Below are positions 47,188-55,702 of a DNA stretch of 64,000 bases, in pieces. A model generated the notes under the pieces. The model did not search any database, was not told where the DNA came from, and was given only the letters and a program-made list of their open reading frames with translations. The DNA comes from Pelagibius sp. CAU 1746. Its GTDB lineage: Bacteria > Pseudomonadota > Alphaproteobacteria > Kiloniellales > Kiloniellaceae. Positions within the stretch are counted from its first letter, which is position 1; each line of letters starts with the position of its first letter. The position numbers were made by a program, and so were the translations under genes. The stretch is from positions 3,286,001 through 3,350,000 of the forward strand of contig NZ_JBDOQT010000001.1 in NCBI RefSeq assembly GCF_039839785.1, in the 5' to 3' direction.

Positions 47188-47363
47188 ATCTTGAGGTCCT
47201 CCACTTAGGGAAAAACCATTTCTCCCTGTATATTTACAACTATACAGAAAAATACATACCGATCACGGATATTATTTTGAAATGTATCAAAAATAAAAAT
47301 AATTATCAGTTATATTATTGAATTGTATCGTCATTATTATTTTTCCCAGGAGAACCGAAGAGG
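47188..47363. promoter_or_regulatory. AT-rich regulatory region with an inverted repeat
   Basis: This stretch is sharply AT-rich against the GC-rich background (AAAAATACATACC, TATTATTTTGAAATG and similar). It contains CTGTATA-N8-TATACAG at 47226-47247, 39-60 bases upstream of the start at 47187. The 14 bases between the outer CTGT/ACAG exclude a classic LexA box. Likely an operator/promoter zone for the gene at 46837-47187. Confidence 0.5.
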
Positions 47364-47447
47364 ATGAACTTCGCCACATCCAGAGACTGACGCCTCAGCC
47401 GGCCGGCTCCGCAGCAGCACTCATGGGACGGAGGACCGTGCCCGGCA

Positions 47448-47624
47448 TCAGCCCCGGAAGGCAAAGCCGCGCCCCGCGCGCAGCGGCCTGCCTGATCGGG
47501 GCAGCTTCTTCGCCGGCTCCTTGGCGCCGCACCTCGGGCAGGTCACGACCTTCTTTTGCATGTCGTAGTATTTGCATCCGCAGTCGGGGCAGAGATGCTT
47601 GCGCCCGCGGTCCGATCTATCCAT
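47448..47624 (-). CDS. Small zinc-ribbon protein, TIGR02300-like (FYDLN type)
   Basis: 58 residues: KHLCPDCGCKYYDMQKKVV then TCPRCGAKE; two CxxC knuckles (Cys 12/15 and 29/32) hold one zinc. TIGR02300 proteins read CPxCGxKFYDLNKDP and are conserved in alphaproteobacteria without a known role; this is a shorter variant with YYDMQK and lacks the usual long acidic tail. ATG at 47624 with AAGGAT before it. Confidence 0.7.
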   Translation of the reverse strand: MDRSDRGRKHLCPDCGCKYYDMQKKVVTCPRCGAKEPAKKLPRSGRPLRAGRGFAFRG

Positions 47625-47709
47625 CTCTTGAATCCTTTTTGGTCGTGAAAGACGCCGGTCGCGGAACCGCAGGCTTCGGCCGCTTCGCGTCGGCACGGGT
47701 CCGGAAATG

Positions 47710-47907
47710 CTAGCGCCGACCGCCGGAACTGGAAGCCCGCACCGGCAAGCCGCTACGCCAGGTACTCGAGCTCTTGCAGCGCGCGCAGATACGCTCGCCG
47801 GCCCACTGGCTCTCGAAGACGCCCCGGCAGCGCAGGCACTGGCGGGTCTTGGGATCGTCCTGGCCCAGTTGATCATCCTGCAGGTCGCTTAGCGAGAACT
47901 TGGTCAT
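47710..47907 (-). CDS. Small zinc-finger protein (CxxC-N13-CxxC)
   Basis: 65 residues: MTKFSLSDLQDDQLGQDDPK then CLRCRGVFESQWAGERICAR and CK. Four cysteines (23, 26, 40, 43) form one zinc knuckle; the shape resembles transcription-linked small ribbons but no family is certain. Its start overlaps the stop of the helical protein upstream (ATGA), so both are translated together. Confidence 0.65.
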   Translation of the reverse strand: MTKFSLSDLQDDQLGQDDPKTRQCLRCRGVFESQWAGERICARCKSSSTWRSGLPVRASSSGGRR

Positions 47908-48212
47908 GGCCGCTCCTTCGAGCGTTCGCACAGCTTCGCCAGATCATCGAGCGTTCTGGCGATAAGCGCCTGACGGTGCGGATCCTGAGCCTCCGGCGTG
48001 GTGGCGAAAATCTGTAGCAGGTATTGCGCCTTACCGGCCGCTTCCAGCCAGCTTTCCGCAGGTTGGGAAAGCGCCTTTTCGAGCTCTTCCTGGCGGACAC
48101 GCAGCGCCTCCTGGTCGATCTGGAACTCGTAGAGCCGCTGGCGACGAATCTCGGTCGCCTTCATGGCGGCGAAACCGCGATGGGCGTCCAGGTCAACCGG
48201 CTTGTCGGTCAT
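47904..48212 (-). CDS. Hypothetical helical protein
   Basis: 102 residues, highly charged and helical: MTDKPVDLDAHRGFAAMKAT, then a coil (RLYEFQIDQEALRVRQEELE) and a C-terminal helix (ALIARTLDDLAKLCERSKER). No known motif. Overlaps both neighbours by four bases: ATGA with the zinc-finger gene downstream and ATGA with the repeat-protein gene upstream. This makes a tightly coupled trio. Confidence 0.65.
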   Translation of the reverse strand: MTDKPVDLDAHRGFAAMKATEIRRQRLYEFQIDQEALRVRQEELEKALSQPAESWLEAAGKAQYLLQIFATTPEAQDPHRQALIARTLDDLAKLCERSKERP

Positions 48213-48787
48213 GGCAGCGCGCAACGGTCTTCCTGCCGCTCGAACGGCCGGTCGCATTCCCATTCGTTGCCGGCATAGTCGAGATGAGCGTTCACGGGCA
48301 CCTCCACGGGAAGGCAGCTGCCCTCAGCCGGACGATACCCCCGTTCGCATTTCCAGCCGGGCCCGTAGTTGGATTCCGTCAGGAAACCATTGCGCGGTAC
48401 CACGATGGCGACGCAGGCTTCATCGGCTTCCCGGTAACCGCGCTCGCAGTCCCAACGGGTTCCAGAGGCGTTGAGGTAGCCGTTAGCGGGCACCGGAATG
48501 GGCAGGCAGCCATCCCTTCTTTCCTGATAGCCGCGCTTGCATTCCCAGCCACGCCCATAGGATGTCTTCGTTGCGAAAGCATTGGCAGGGATCCGGATCG
48601 CGACGCAAGCGCCGTTGGATTCACGGAATCCCCGGTTGCATTCCCAGCCGCTACCGTAGCTCTTCGCGGCAGCATTGACCGGCAGGCTTCCCGTCCCCGC
48701 GGCCGCCGGTCCGCCAGTGGCCGTAACGGCCAGGAACACCAACAGCAATAAGGCCGGGAGGCCGCAATGGAAGGGGGTTCGGTGCAT
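48209..48787 (-). CDS. Secreted five-repeat Cys-paired protein
   Basis: 192 residues. Signal peptide about 1-30 (PALLLLVFLAVTATGGPAAA). Then five imperfect repeats of about 31 residues starting near 34, 65, 97, 129 and 161, pattern (V/I)P-x-N-A/G ... G-x-x-W-x-C-x-RG(Y/F)RE ... C-(V/L)-x-(I/V/P). Each has two Cys (about 50/61, 83/94, 114/125, 147/158, 178/189), giving likely one disulfide per repeat. A short version of this repeat is known in secreted proteins of several Gram-negative bacteria; function unknown. It heads the coupled set 48787-47710. Confidence 0.75.
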   Translation of the reverse strand: MHRTPFHCGLPALLLLVFLAVTATGGPAAAGTGSLPVNAAAKSYGSGWECNRGFRESNGACVAIRIPANAFATKTSYGRGWECKRGYQERRDGCLPIPVPANGYLNASGTRWDCERGYREADEACVAIVVPRNGFLTESNYGPGWKCERGYRPAEGSCLPVEVPVNAHLDYAGNEWECDRPFERQEDRCALP

Positions 48788-49369
48788 AAGGGCGGGCCTT
48801 TCCAGAGGGTTTGCCTAAAAGGGCAGAAGCTGAACGATGCATCGTTTCGGCTGCTGAACAGCAGGCGCGATGACGCCGCCCCACGAAGTCCCCCTTGGGT
48901 CGAAGGCCAAAGGCCGTGCGCCGCCGCCATGCGGTTCGGCGCCAATATCAATTCAAATATATAGTCTTTACATAGAATATTTCAAGATTACTTTGATATT
49001 TTCTGTGAAAATTAAATATTATCGGCACCCAAAAGCATCAAGATTAAGATGTTTATTTTGCACTATAGATTGGAATAGATTGTCACCCGAACCAGGGAGC
49101 CAAGAATTCACAGCCGCCAATGCTCCGTGGCGATGCCTTGCGGGGGAACACCACCGCCTCGCCTGTTTCGGTTCCCCCTCGCCTATCGGATTGACTTCTT
49201 CGGGATAGTGTCTAACTTTCGGGCATACGCGACGCATATGTCGGACGCTGCCTAATACACCGGTACGCCGACTGACTTAGATATCCGATGACATTGTGAG
49301 CGTTTCACCGGCCGCCTTTCGCCTATCGCGGAAAGCCGCCCCCACACTCCCGTCAGAGGAAAAAACGAC
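48788..49369. other. Gene-free region with AT-rich core upstream of csp
   Basis: No convincing gene. The core at about 48945-49080 is strongly AT-rich. On the minus strand TTGAAA (48980-48985) and TATATA (48958-48963), 16 bases apart, could be a promoter for the repeat-protein operon. Nearer the csp gene, TTGACT at 49191-49196 could start its transcript, giving a leader over 100 bases long, as in many cold-shock mRNAs. Confidence 0.4.
48958..48985 (-). promoter_or_regulatory. Candidate promoter for the repeat-protein operon
   Basis: Minus strand TTGAAA and TATATA with a 16-base spacer in the AT-rich island; the gene starts 171 bases downstream at 48787. The AT-rich surroundings make chance matches likely. 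Confidence 0.35.
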
Positions 49370-49579
49370 ATGCCAACTGGTACCGTGAAATGGTTCAACG
49401 CCACCAAGGGTTTCGGATTCATCGAGCCTGAGGACGGCTCCAAAGACGCCTTCGTGCATATCTCGAGCGTTGAGCGCGCAGGCCTCACGTCACTACGCGA
49501 GGGCCAGAAGGTTTCCTACGAGTTGCAGCCGGGACAGAACGGCAAGTCTTCCGCCGAGAACCTGTCCGTCATCGACTAG
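49370..49579 (+). CDS. csp: Cold-shock protein (CspA family)
   Basis: 69 residues, one cold-shock domain. RNP1 KGFGFIEP and RNP2 DAFVHISSV are intact, with the start [18 protein letters not shown]. It binds single-stranded RNA/DNA as an RNA chaperone. GAGG lies 12 bases before the ATG. Two hairpins follow the stop. Confidence 0.95.
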   Translation: MPTGTVKWFNATKGFGFIEPEDGSKDAFVHISSVERAGLTSLREGQKVSYELQPGQNGKSSAENLSVID

Positions 49580-49587
49580 GCATTGAC

Positions 49588-49658
49588 CGCGCCCCCTCTC
49601 GTACTGTGGGGCGCGCGCTCAAGCCCAGGCCATAAGACCCGGTCGTTTCGACCGGGTC
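49588..49658 (+). terminator. Two hairpins after csp
   Basis: CGCGCCCC (49588-49595) pairs with GGGGCGCG (49608-49615); then GACCCGGTCG pairs perfectly with CGACCGGGTC around TTT (49636-49658). Neither has a T run, so they may be terminator-like or protect the mRNA end. Confidence 0.5.
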
Positions 49659-49810
49659 ATACGGCGGCGCATTCGTCGCCGCCACCTCTGTGTGCCCCGC
49701 AGCCCGGCCCGGTGCCGGCGACCCCACGGTCGTCCAGCCTTGGCCATTCTGCCCGCGCGGCCGACGGAGGTCATCGCCCGATTCGCGTGAACCGAACAAG
49801 GAGTATCGCG

Positions 49811-50158
49811 ATGTGGAAGCCGTCGAGGTCACGGGCCGAGCAGCAATTCGCCGCCGGACAGAAAAGAGATCAGACGCTGATCAAGCAAAAAGAGAAGACC
49901 CAGCGCGAGCGCGACGACCGCATGGCGCGGCTGCGCGCACTGCGTCTTGCCAAGGAAGCGACTGAGGCCGCCGCCGCCGGACAGCCGGAGAACGCCCAGA
50001 ACACCCCGGCCCACAAAGCCACCCCCGTTCTCGAAACCGCCGCCGTCCCCGAGACGATCCCAGACACAGGACCCAAGACGGCCACCGAGGCCAAGCCCGT
50101 CGCGGAAGCCGAAGCCGCCAAGCCGCGCCTGCCCCGGGTCCATACTCACAGATCTTAA
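49811..50158 (+). CDS. Hypothetical charged protein downstream of csp
   Basis: 115 residues starting MWKPSRSRAEQQFAAGQKRD with a helical Lys/Arg/Glu-rich region (QKEKTQRERDDRMARLRALR) and an Ala/Pro/Glu tail. No known fold; DUF6481-like small proteins next to csp genes look alike but I am not sure. AAGGAG eight bases before the ATG decides the start; the longer frame from 49583 reads through the hairpins. Confidence 0.6.
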   Translation: MWKPSRSRAEQQFAAGQKRDQTLIKQKEKTQRERDDRMARLRALRLAKEATEAAAAGQPENAQNTPAHKATPVLETAAVPETIPDTGPKTATEAKPVAEAEAAKPRLPRVHTHRS

Positions 50159-50231
50159 GAACCCCAAACACCCGGCGCCCTCCCCATTTCTCGTGCTTGC
50201 CTGGGTGAACATCCCTGCCTAGGCTTCGCGC

Positions 50232-50789
50232 ATGGCGTTGGGAAAGCTCATACCTCGTTACCGCCTGCGCCCGGGCAAGCCGTCGGATGCGCAGAGCCTC
50301 CTCGCTGTCCAAGACCGGGCCGTGCGGAAGCTCGCGCGCGGGGTCTACAGCGACAGTCAAGTGGAAAGCTGGGTCCAGGGCAACAGCCCGGAACGCTACG
50401 TCGCCGCCATGCGTGAGGACAGGGAACAATTCCTGGTCGCGGTGGCACGGCTGCGCGGCATCGTCGGCTTCTGCGCCTACAAGGACGAGGAGGTTCGCAG
50501 CCTCTACATCGACCCGGACTGGTCGCGCCTGGGCCTGGGCACCGCCCTGCTGCAGCGTGCCGAGGCGGACATTGCAACGGCGGGCCACGCCAAGATCGTC
50601 ATCGGCGCCAGCCTGGTCGGCTTGCCGTTCTACGAATCACGGGGCTACAGGGTGATCCGGCACCGCCACTGGCGCACCCGCGGCGGGCTGATGATCCCGG
50701 CCGCCGACATGGAAAAGCGGCTGTCAGAGGCGTCGTTCCGCGACCCGGCCCCCGACCCTACCCGCGACCCGGCCCGCGAGACCGGTTGA
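50232..50789 (+). CDS. GNAT-family N-acetyltransferase
   Basis: 185 residues. The GNAT acetyl-CoA site is visible: SLYIDPDWSRLGLGTALLQR (motif A, R/Q-x-x-G-x-G/A as SRLGLG) and the FYESRGYRV motif B. It transfers an acetyl group to an amine; the substrate is unknown. Convergent with the gene ending at 50805. Confidence 0.88.
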   Translation: MALGKLIPRYRLRPGKPSDAQSLLAVQDRAVRKLARGVYSDSQVESWVQGNSPERYVAAMREDREQFLVAVARLRGIVGFCAYKDEEVRSLYIDPDWSRLGLGTALLQRAEADIATAGHAKIVIGASLVGLPFYESRGYRVIRHRHWRTRGGLMIPAADMEKRLSEASFRDPAPDPTRDPARETG

Positions 50790-50804
50790 CGCCCGCAAGC
50801 CGGG

Positions 50805-51182
50805 TCAGAGCTGCTGAAGCGGCGGCGGCGGACTCTGGCACAGCGTCTCCTCGATCGCGGTCAGGAAGCCTTGCCCCACCGTCGATTCCGGGTCCATCTC
50901 GCGCAGGATGCGGCGCAGCACCGTGCTGCCTTCCGGGAAACTCCGCATATGGGCCACGGTCTCCCGCGCCAGGCGCTCGCCCAGCGGCCAGTCGTCCTGA
51001 TAGACGCCACTGTCCGCCGGAACGCTCCAGTAGTGCCAGCCACCCTCCGCGTCCCGGGTAACGGTGGGGAACCTCAGCCACTCGTCTTCCCACCAGGCCG
51101 AGGCCCGGGCCGCCTCGCGCACCGCCTCGTCCTCTTCCCGGCGGTAGGCCTCGAGATCGAAAACATTCTTTTCTGCGGCCAT
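50805..51182 (-). CDS. Hypothetical protein
   Basis: 125 residues: MAAEKNVFDLEAYRREEDEA, with Trp-rich middle (WWEDEWLRFPTVTRDAEGGW) and C-terminal helix. No family recognised. ATG at 51182 has GGGAG upstream. It lies 34 bases behind the metH stop on the same strand and may be in its transcript. Confidence 0.6.
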   Translation of the reverse strand: MAAEKNVFDLEAYRREEDEAVREAARASAWWEDEWLRFPTVTRDAEGGWHYWSVPADSGVYQDDWPLGERLARETVAHMRSFPEGSTVLRRILREMDPESTVGQGFLTAIEETLCQSPPPPLQQL

Positions 51183-51216
51183 CGGGGGAACTCCCTTCAT
51201 CTAGGCATCGGGCCGG

Positions 51217-54200
51217 CTAGACCGAGAAGTACTTGGCCTGTGGGTGGTGCAGGACAATGGCGGAGGTCGACTGCTCCGGATGCAGTTGATGCTCATCGGA
51301 CATTTCAACGCCGATCTCCCCCGCCTTCAAGAGGCGCAGGAGCTGTTCCTGGTCCTCCAGATTGGGACAGGCGGGATACCCGAAGGAGTAGCGCGAGCCG
51401 CGGTAGCCCTGCTGCAGCATGGCATCCAGGTCGCGGGAGTCCTCGTATCCGAAGCCGAGCTCGGCACGAATGCGCTTGTGAACGTACTCCGCCAAGGCCT
51501 CAGCCATCTCGACGCCCAGGCCGTGCAGGTAGAGATAGTCCTGGTAGCGATCCTCGGCGAACCACTCGCGCGCCACGTCGGATGCGTGCTGCCCCATCGT
51601 GACGATCTGCAGGCCGATGACGTCGCGCTCGCCCGAGGTGACGTCGCGCACGAAGTCGGCGATGCAGAGGCCGCCGGCGCGGGCCTGGCGCGGCAGGGTG
51701 AAGCGCCCGACCTCACGGTCATGTTCCGCGGGGTCGAAGAGGATGACGTCGTTGCCCTCCGCATTGGCCGGCCAGTAGCCGTAGACCGCCTGCGGCACCA
51801 GGATGTCCTGCTGCTTGCAGACATCCAACATCCTCTTCAGGGTCGGCCGCAGTTCCTTGCGCGCCCAGGCCATGTAGTCCTCCAGGGAACGGCCCTGCTT
51901 CCGGAAACCCCACTGGAACTGGTAGAGCATGCGTTCGTTGAGAAAAGGCACCAGAGCGTCGAGCGGCACCCGCGCGAGCACGCGCGGCCCCCAGAACGGC
52001 GGCTCTGGAATCATCACCCCGGCGGCCAGCTCGTCGCGCCGCAGGCGGGTTTCCTCCAGGTCGACGGGGCGCTGGTCGGCGCGGTTGGGCTTGCCCAGGG
52101 TGCGGTTGTTGTTGCTCGGACGCGCCTGGCGCTTTTCCTGACGTTCGCTGACAAGAGCGCCGAAATCGCCGTTGACCACCTTGTCCATCAGCGAGAGACC
52201 GTCAAAGGCGTCGCGGGCGTAAGCCACCTGGCCCGTGGCGTAGGCCGCGGCGCAGTCGGTCTCCACGTAGTTGCGGGTCAGGGCCGCGCCGCCCAGCATC
52301 ACCGGCACCTTGACCTGATCGCGCGTCATGCGCTCCAGGTTCTCGCGCATCACCACGGTGGACTTCACCAGCAGCCCGGACATGCCCACCGCGTCGGCGC
52401 CATGCTCCACCACGGCGGCCAGGATGTTGTCGATGGGCTGCTTGATACCCAGGTTCACCACCTTGTAGCCGTTGTTGGTGAGGATGATGTCGACGAGGTT
52501 CTTCCCGATGTCGTGCACGTCGCCCTTCACCGTGGCCAGAACGATGGTGCCCTTCTCCTGGCCTTCCACCTTCTCCATGAAGGGTTCCAGGAAGCGCACC
52601 GCGGCCTTCATGGTTTCCGCCGACTGCAGCACGAAGGGCAGCTGCATCTTGCCGGCACCGAAGAGCTCGCCCACCACCTTCATGCCGGCCAGCAGGTGAA
52701 CGTTGATGACGTCCAGGGGCGAATGCTTTTCGAGCGCCTCGTTCAGGTCGTCCTCGAGGCCCTGGCGGTCGCCGTCGACGATGCGGTCCTTGAGCCGGGT
52801 CTCCACGTCCTCGGCCCGGGCGCGCTTCTCGCTGGCCGCCGCGCTGCGCCCCTCGAAGAGGGCCATGAAGGCCTGCAACGGGTCATAGCCTTCCCTGCGG
52901 CGATCGAAGATCAGGTCTTCGGCAACCTTGACCTCCTTCTCAGGGATCTTGTGCAGCGGCATGATCTTGCTGACGTGGACGATGGCGCCGGTGAGGCCGC
53001 GCTTGATGGCGTGGTCGAGGTAGACCGAGTTCAGCACATGCCGCGCCGCGGCATTCAACCCGAAGGAAATGTTCGAGAGCCCGAGCAGGATCTGGCAGTC
53101 CGGCAGCTCGCGGGAAATCGACTCGATCGCCTCCAGGGTCCAGAGACCCAGCTTTCGGTCGTCTTCGTTGCCGGTGCAGATGGTGAAGGTCAGCGGATCG
53201 ATCATCAGATCGCTGGCCGGCAAGCCGTGCCCCAGGCAGGCGAAGTCGTGCAGCCGCTTGGCGACTTCCAGCTTGCGTTCCGCGCTCTTGGCCATGCCCT
53301 CCTCGTCGATGGTCAAGGCAATGACCGCGGAGCCGAAGCGGCGGGCCAGCTCCAGGCGCTGGTGCGCGGCTTCCTCACCGTCCTCGAAATTGATCGAGTT
53401 CAGGATCGGCTTACCGCCGTACAGCTTCATCGCCGCTTCCAGCACCGGCAGCTCGGTGGAATCGAAGACCAGCGGCGCACTGACGGAGCCTCTCATCCGG
53501 CTCACCACTTCGGTCATCTCCGCCACTTCGTCACGGCCCACGAAGGCCGTGCAGACATCGATGGTGTGGGAGCCTTCCTTGGTCTGGTCGACCGCCATGG
53601 CGACGCAGCCGTCCCAGTCACCGGCTTCCTGCAGTTCGCGGAACTTCTTGGAGCCGTTGGCGTTGCAGCGCTCGCCGATGGAAAGGTAGGCGTTCTCCTG
53701 CCGCAGGCCGACCTGGCTGTACAGCGAGGCGACGGAGGGCACCCAGAAGGACTGGCGCTGCTTGGGCGCCGGACGCAGCCTGCCTTCCTCTCCGGCGCGG
53801 CGGCGCAGCATGGCGTCCAGGGCGGCGATGTGTTCGGTGGTCGTGCCGCAACAGCCGCCGACCAGATTCACTCCATCCTCCTCGATGAAGCGGTCGAGCC
53901 AGCCGGCCAGCTCCTGGGGCTGCAGGGGATAGCGGGTCTGGCCGTCGACCAGTTCGGGCAGGCCGGCGTTGGGCTGCACCGATAGGAAGCCCGACCAGTT
54001 CTCCGCCAGCCACTCCAGATGCGGGGCCATTTCCTGCGGACCGGTGGCGCAGTTCATGCCCATGACCGGGATGTCGAGCGCCTTGAGCACCGTCGCGGCG
54101 GCGGCGATGTCCGCGCCGACAAGCAGAGTACCGGTGGTCTCGACCGTCACCTGCACCATGATCGGCAGATCTGCTTCAACACCTGGGCCGGCGGCCTTGC

Positions 54201-54729
54201 GGGCCGCCTTGGCGCCGTTCACGGCCGCCTTCACCTGCAAGGGGTCCTGGCATGTCTCGATGAGGATGGCGTCGGCGCCGCCGGCGATGAGGCCTTCGCA
54301 CTGGGTGGCGAAGGCGCTCTCCAGCGCGTCATAGTCGATATGGCCGAGCGACGGCAACCGCGTGCCCGGCCCGACGGAGCCGACCACGAAGCGGTCGCGC
54401 CCGTCGGCGGCAAAGAGCTCCGCCGCTTCGCGGGCGATCTCCGCAGCCCGGCGGTTGATCTCCAAGGCACGCTCGCTGAGGCCGAATTCTCCCAAGGTGA
54501 TCGGGGAGCCGCCGAAGGTGTTGGTCTCCACCATATCCGCACCGGCCTCGAAGTAGCCGCGGTGGATTTCCCGCACGATATCCGGGCGCGAGAGGTTCAG
54601 GACCTCGGTGCAGTTCTCCTGGTTCCAGTAGTCCTCCTCCAAGGAGAGATCCATGGCCTGGACGCGGCTGCCCATGCCGCCGTCGCACAGCAAGACACGG
54701 TCGGAAAGATGATCAAGGAAACGACTCAC
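51217..54729 (-). CDS. metH: Methionine synthase (cobalamin-dependent)
   Basis: 1170 residues. Modules in order: homocysteine-binding with zinc Cys (GMNCATGPQEM, VGGCCGTTTEHI), pterin-binding (FLSIGERCNANGSKKFRELQ), cobalamin-binding with DxHxxG (KGDVHDIGKNLVDIILTNNG) and the SAM-dependent reactivation domain (YRGSRYSFGYPACP). It methylates homocysteine from 5-methyltetrahydrofolate. The start is GTG at 54729, eight bases after GGAGG and overlapping the metF stop (GTGA). The frame upstream to 55365 is antisense noise. Confidence 0.95.
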   Translation of the reverse strand: MSRFLDHLSDRVLLCDGGMGSRVQAMDLSLEEDYWNQENCTEVLNLSRPDIVREIHRGYFEAGADMVETNTFGGSPITLGEFGLSERALEINRRAAEIAREAAELFAADGRDRFVVGSVGPGTRLPSLGHIDYDALESAFATQCEGLIAGGADAILIETCQDPLQVKAAVNGAKAARKAAGPGVEADLPIMVQVTVETTGTLLVGADIAAAATVLKALDIPVMGMNCATGPQEMAPHLEWLAENWSGFLSVQPNAGLPELVDGQTRYPLQPQELAGWLDRFIEEDGVNLVGGCCGTTTEHIAALDAMLRRRAGEEGRLRPAPKQRQSFWVPSVASLYSQVGLRQENAYLSIGERCNANGSKKFRELQEAGDWDGCVAMAVDQTKEGSHTIDVCTAFVGRDEVAEMTEVVSRMRGSVSAPLVFDSTELPVLEAAMKLYGGKPILNSINFEDGEEAAHQRLELARRFGSAVIALTIDEEGMAKSAERKLEVAKRLHDFACLGHGLPASDLMIDPLTFTICTGNEDDRKLGLWTLEAIESISRELPDCQILLGLSNISFGLNAAARHVLNSVYLDHAIKRGLTGAIVHVSKIMPLHKIPEKEVKVAEDLIFDRRREGYDPLQAFMALFEGRSAAASEKRARAEDVETRLKDRIVDGDRQGLEDDLNEALEKHSPLDVINVHLLAGMKVVGELFGAGKMQLPFVLQSAETMKAAVRFLEPFMEKVEGQEKGTIVLATVKGDVHDIGKNLVDIILTNNGYKVVNLGIKQPIDNILAAVVEHGADAVGMSGLLVKSTVVMRENLERMTRDQVKVPVMLGGAALTRNYVETDCAAAYATGQVAYARDAFDGLSLMDKVVNGDFGALVSERQEKRQARPSNNNRTLGKPNRADQRPVDLEETRLRRDELAAGVMIPEPPFWGPRVLARVPLDALVPFLNERMLYQFQWGFRKQGRSLEDYMAWARKELRPTLKRMLDVCKQQDILVPQAVYGYWPANAEGNDVILFDPAEHDREVGRFTLPRQARAGGLCIADFVRDVTSGERDVIGLQIVTMGQHASDVAREWFAEDRYQDYLYLHGLGVEMAEALAEYVHKRIRAELGFGYEDSRDLDAMLQQGYRGSRYSFGYPACPNLEDQEQLLRLLKAGEIGVEMSDEHQLHPEQSTSAIVLHHPQAKYFSV

Positions 54730-55688
54730 GAAAGGCCTCCGGCCAAGAGCTTTGGCTGCTCGTTGTGGGACTGACCCGAGCGCTTGTCGTTGCGCAGCAG
54801 GCGGCAGATCGCCGCCGTCAGGTCGGCCCTGTTCAGGGTGTAGATATGAAAGTCTTCGACGCCGCGCGCCACGAGATAGCGGCAGAGGTCGGCGGCGACC
54901 GAGACCGCGACCGGCAAACGTACCGCAGCATCGTCCTCCAAGTCGCTGTAGAGATCTCTCAACCACTGCGGGACCGCGGCCTTGCAGCTTTCGGCCATCT
55001 GGCTGGCGCGCTCGAAGTTCACGATGGGCAGGATGCCCGGAATGATCGGTGCGGTAATCCCCGCCGCCCGGGCCCGGTCGAGAAAGCGCAGGTAGTCGTC
55101 GGGATCGAAGAAGAACTGGGTAATGGCGCGGCTGGCGCCGGCGTCGATCTTGCGTTTCAGGTTGTCCAGGTCGGCGACGGCGTCGCGGGCCTCCGGGTGC
55201 ACCTCGGGGTAGGCCGAGACGGAAATGTCGAAATCGGCCACCCGCTTCAGGCCCGCCACCAGGTCGGCGGCATAGGCATAGCCTTCCGGGTGCGGCCGAT
55301 ATCCTTCGCTGCCCTGCGGCGCGTCGCCGCGCAGCGCGACGATGCGGCGGATGCCCGCCGCCCAATACCGCTCGGCGATGGCGTCGATCTGGGTCCGGCT
55401 GGCGCCGACGCAGGTCAGGTGCGCCGCCGGCTCCAACTCGGTTTCCTTCTGCACCCAGTCGATCGCCTTGAAAGTGCGCTCCTGGGTCGTGCCCCCGGCG
55501 CCGTAGGTCACGGAAACGAAATCGGGCGCCAGGGCGGACAGCTTGGCCGCCGCCTCGTGGAAACGCGCTTCGGCCGCCGGCGTGGCCGGCGGAAAAAATT
55601 CGAAGGAAAAGCGGGGCAAAACGGATTCTCCCTTGGGTCCGGCAGTGCCGGATACGGTAGTACGGTTCTCGCGGAAAGCGTCGGCCAA
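54726..55688 (-). CDS. metF: Methylenetetrahydrofolate reductase
   Basis: 320 residues from TTG 55688; a TTG at 55619 (with AAGGGAG before it) gives 297 residues, the normal family length, and is equally possible. Flavoprotein reducing 5,10-methylenetetrahydrofolate to the 5-methyl form that MetH uses. Blocks RFSFEFFPPATP, FVSVTYGAGGTTQERTF, IRRIVALRGDAP and ITQFFFDPDDYLRFL fit the family. Order regulator-metF-metH; the stop overlaps metH by GTGA. Confidence 0.93.
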   Translation of the reverse strand: MADAFRENRTTVSGTAGPKGESVLPRFSFEFFPPATPAAEARFHEAAAKLSALAPDFVSVTYGAGGTTQERTFKAIDWVQKETELEPAAHLTCVGASRTQIDAIAERYWAAGIRRIVALRGDAPQGSEGYRPHPEGYAYAADLVAGLKRVADFDISVSAYPEVHPEARDAVADLDNLKRKIDAGASRAITQFFFDPDDYLRFLDRARAAGITAPIIPGILPIVNFERASQMAESCKAAVPQWLRDLYSDLEDDAAVRLPVAVSVAADLCRYLVARGVEDFHIYTLNRADLTAAICRLLRNDKRSGQSHNEQPKLLAGGLS

Positions 55689-55702
55689 GACCCTGTCTCC
55701 CC

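Noticed and set aside
47226-47247. LexA (SOS) box
   Set aside because: CTGT and ACAG are 14 bases apart here, not 8, and alphaproteobacterial LexA uses a different motif (GTTC-N7-GTTC).
51244-53985. 913-codon open frame on the plus strand
   Set aside because: Antisense to metH; long antisense frames are normal in DNA of this GC content.
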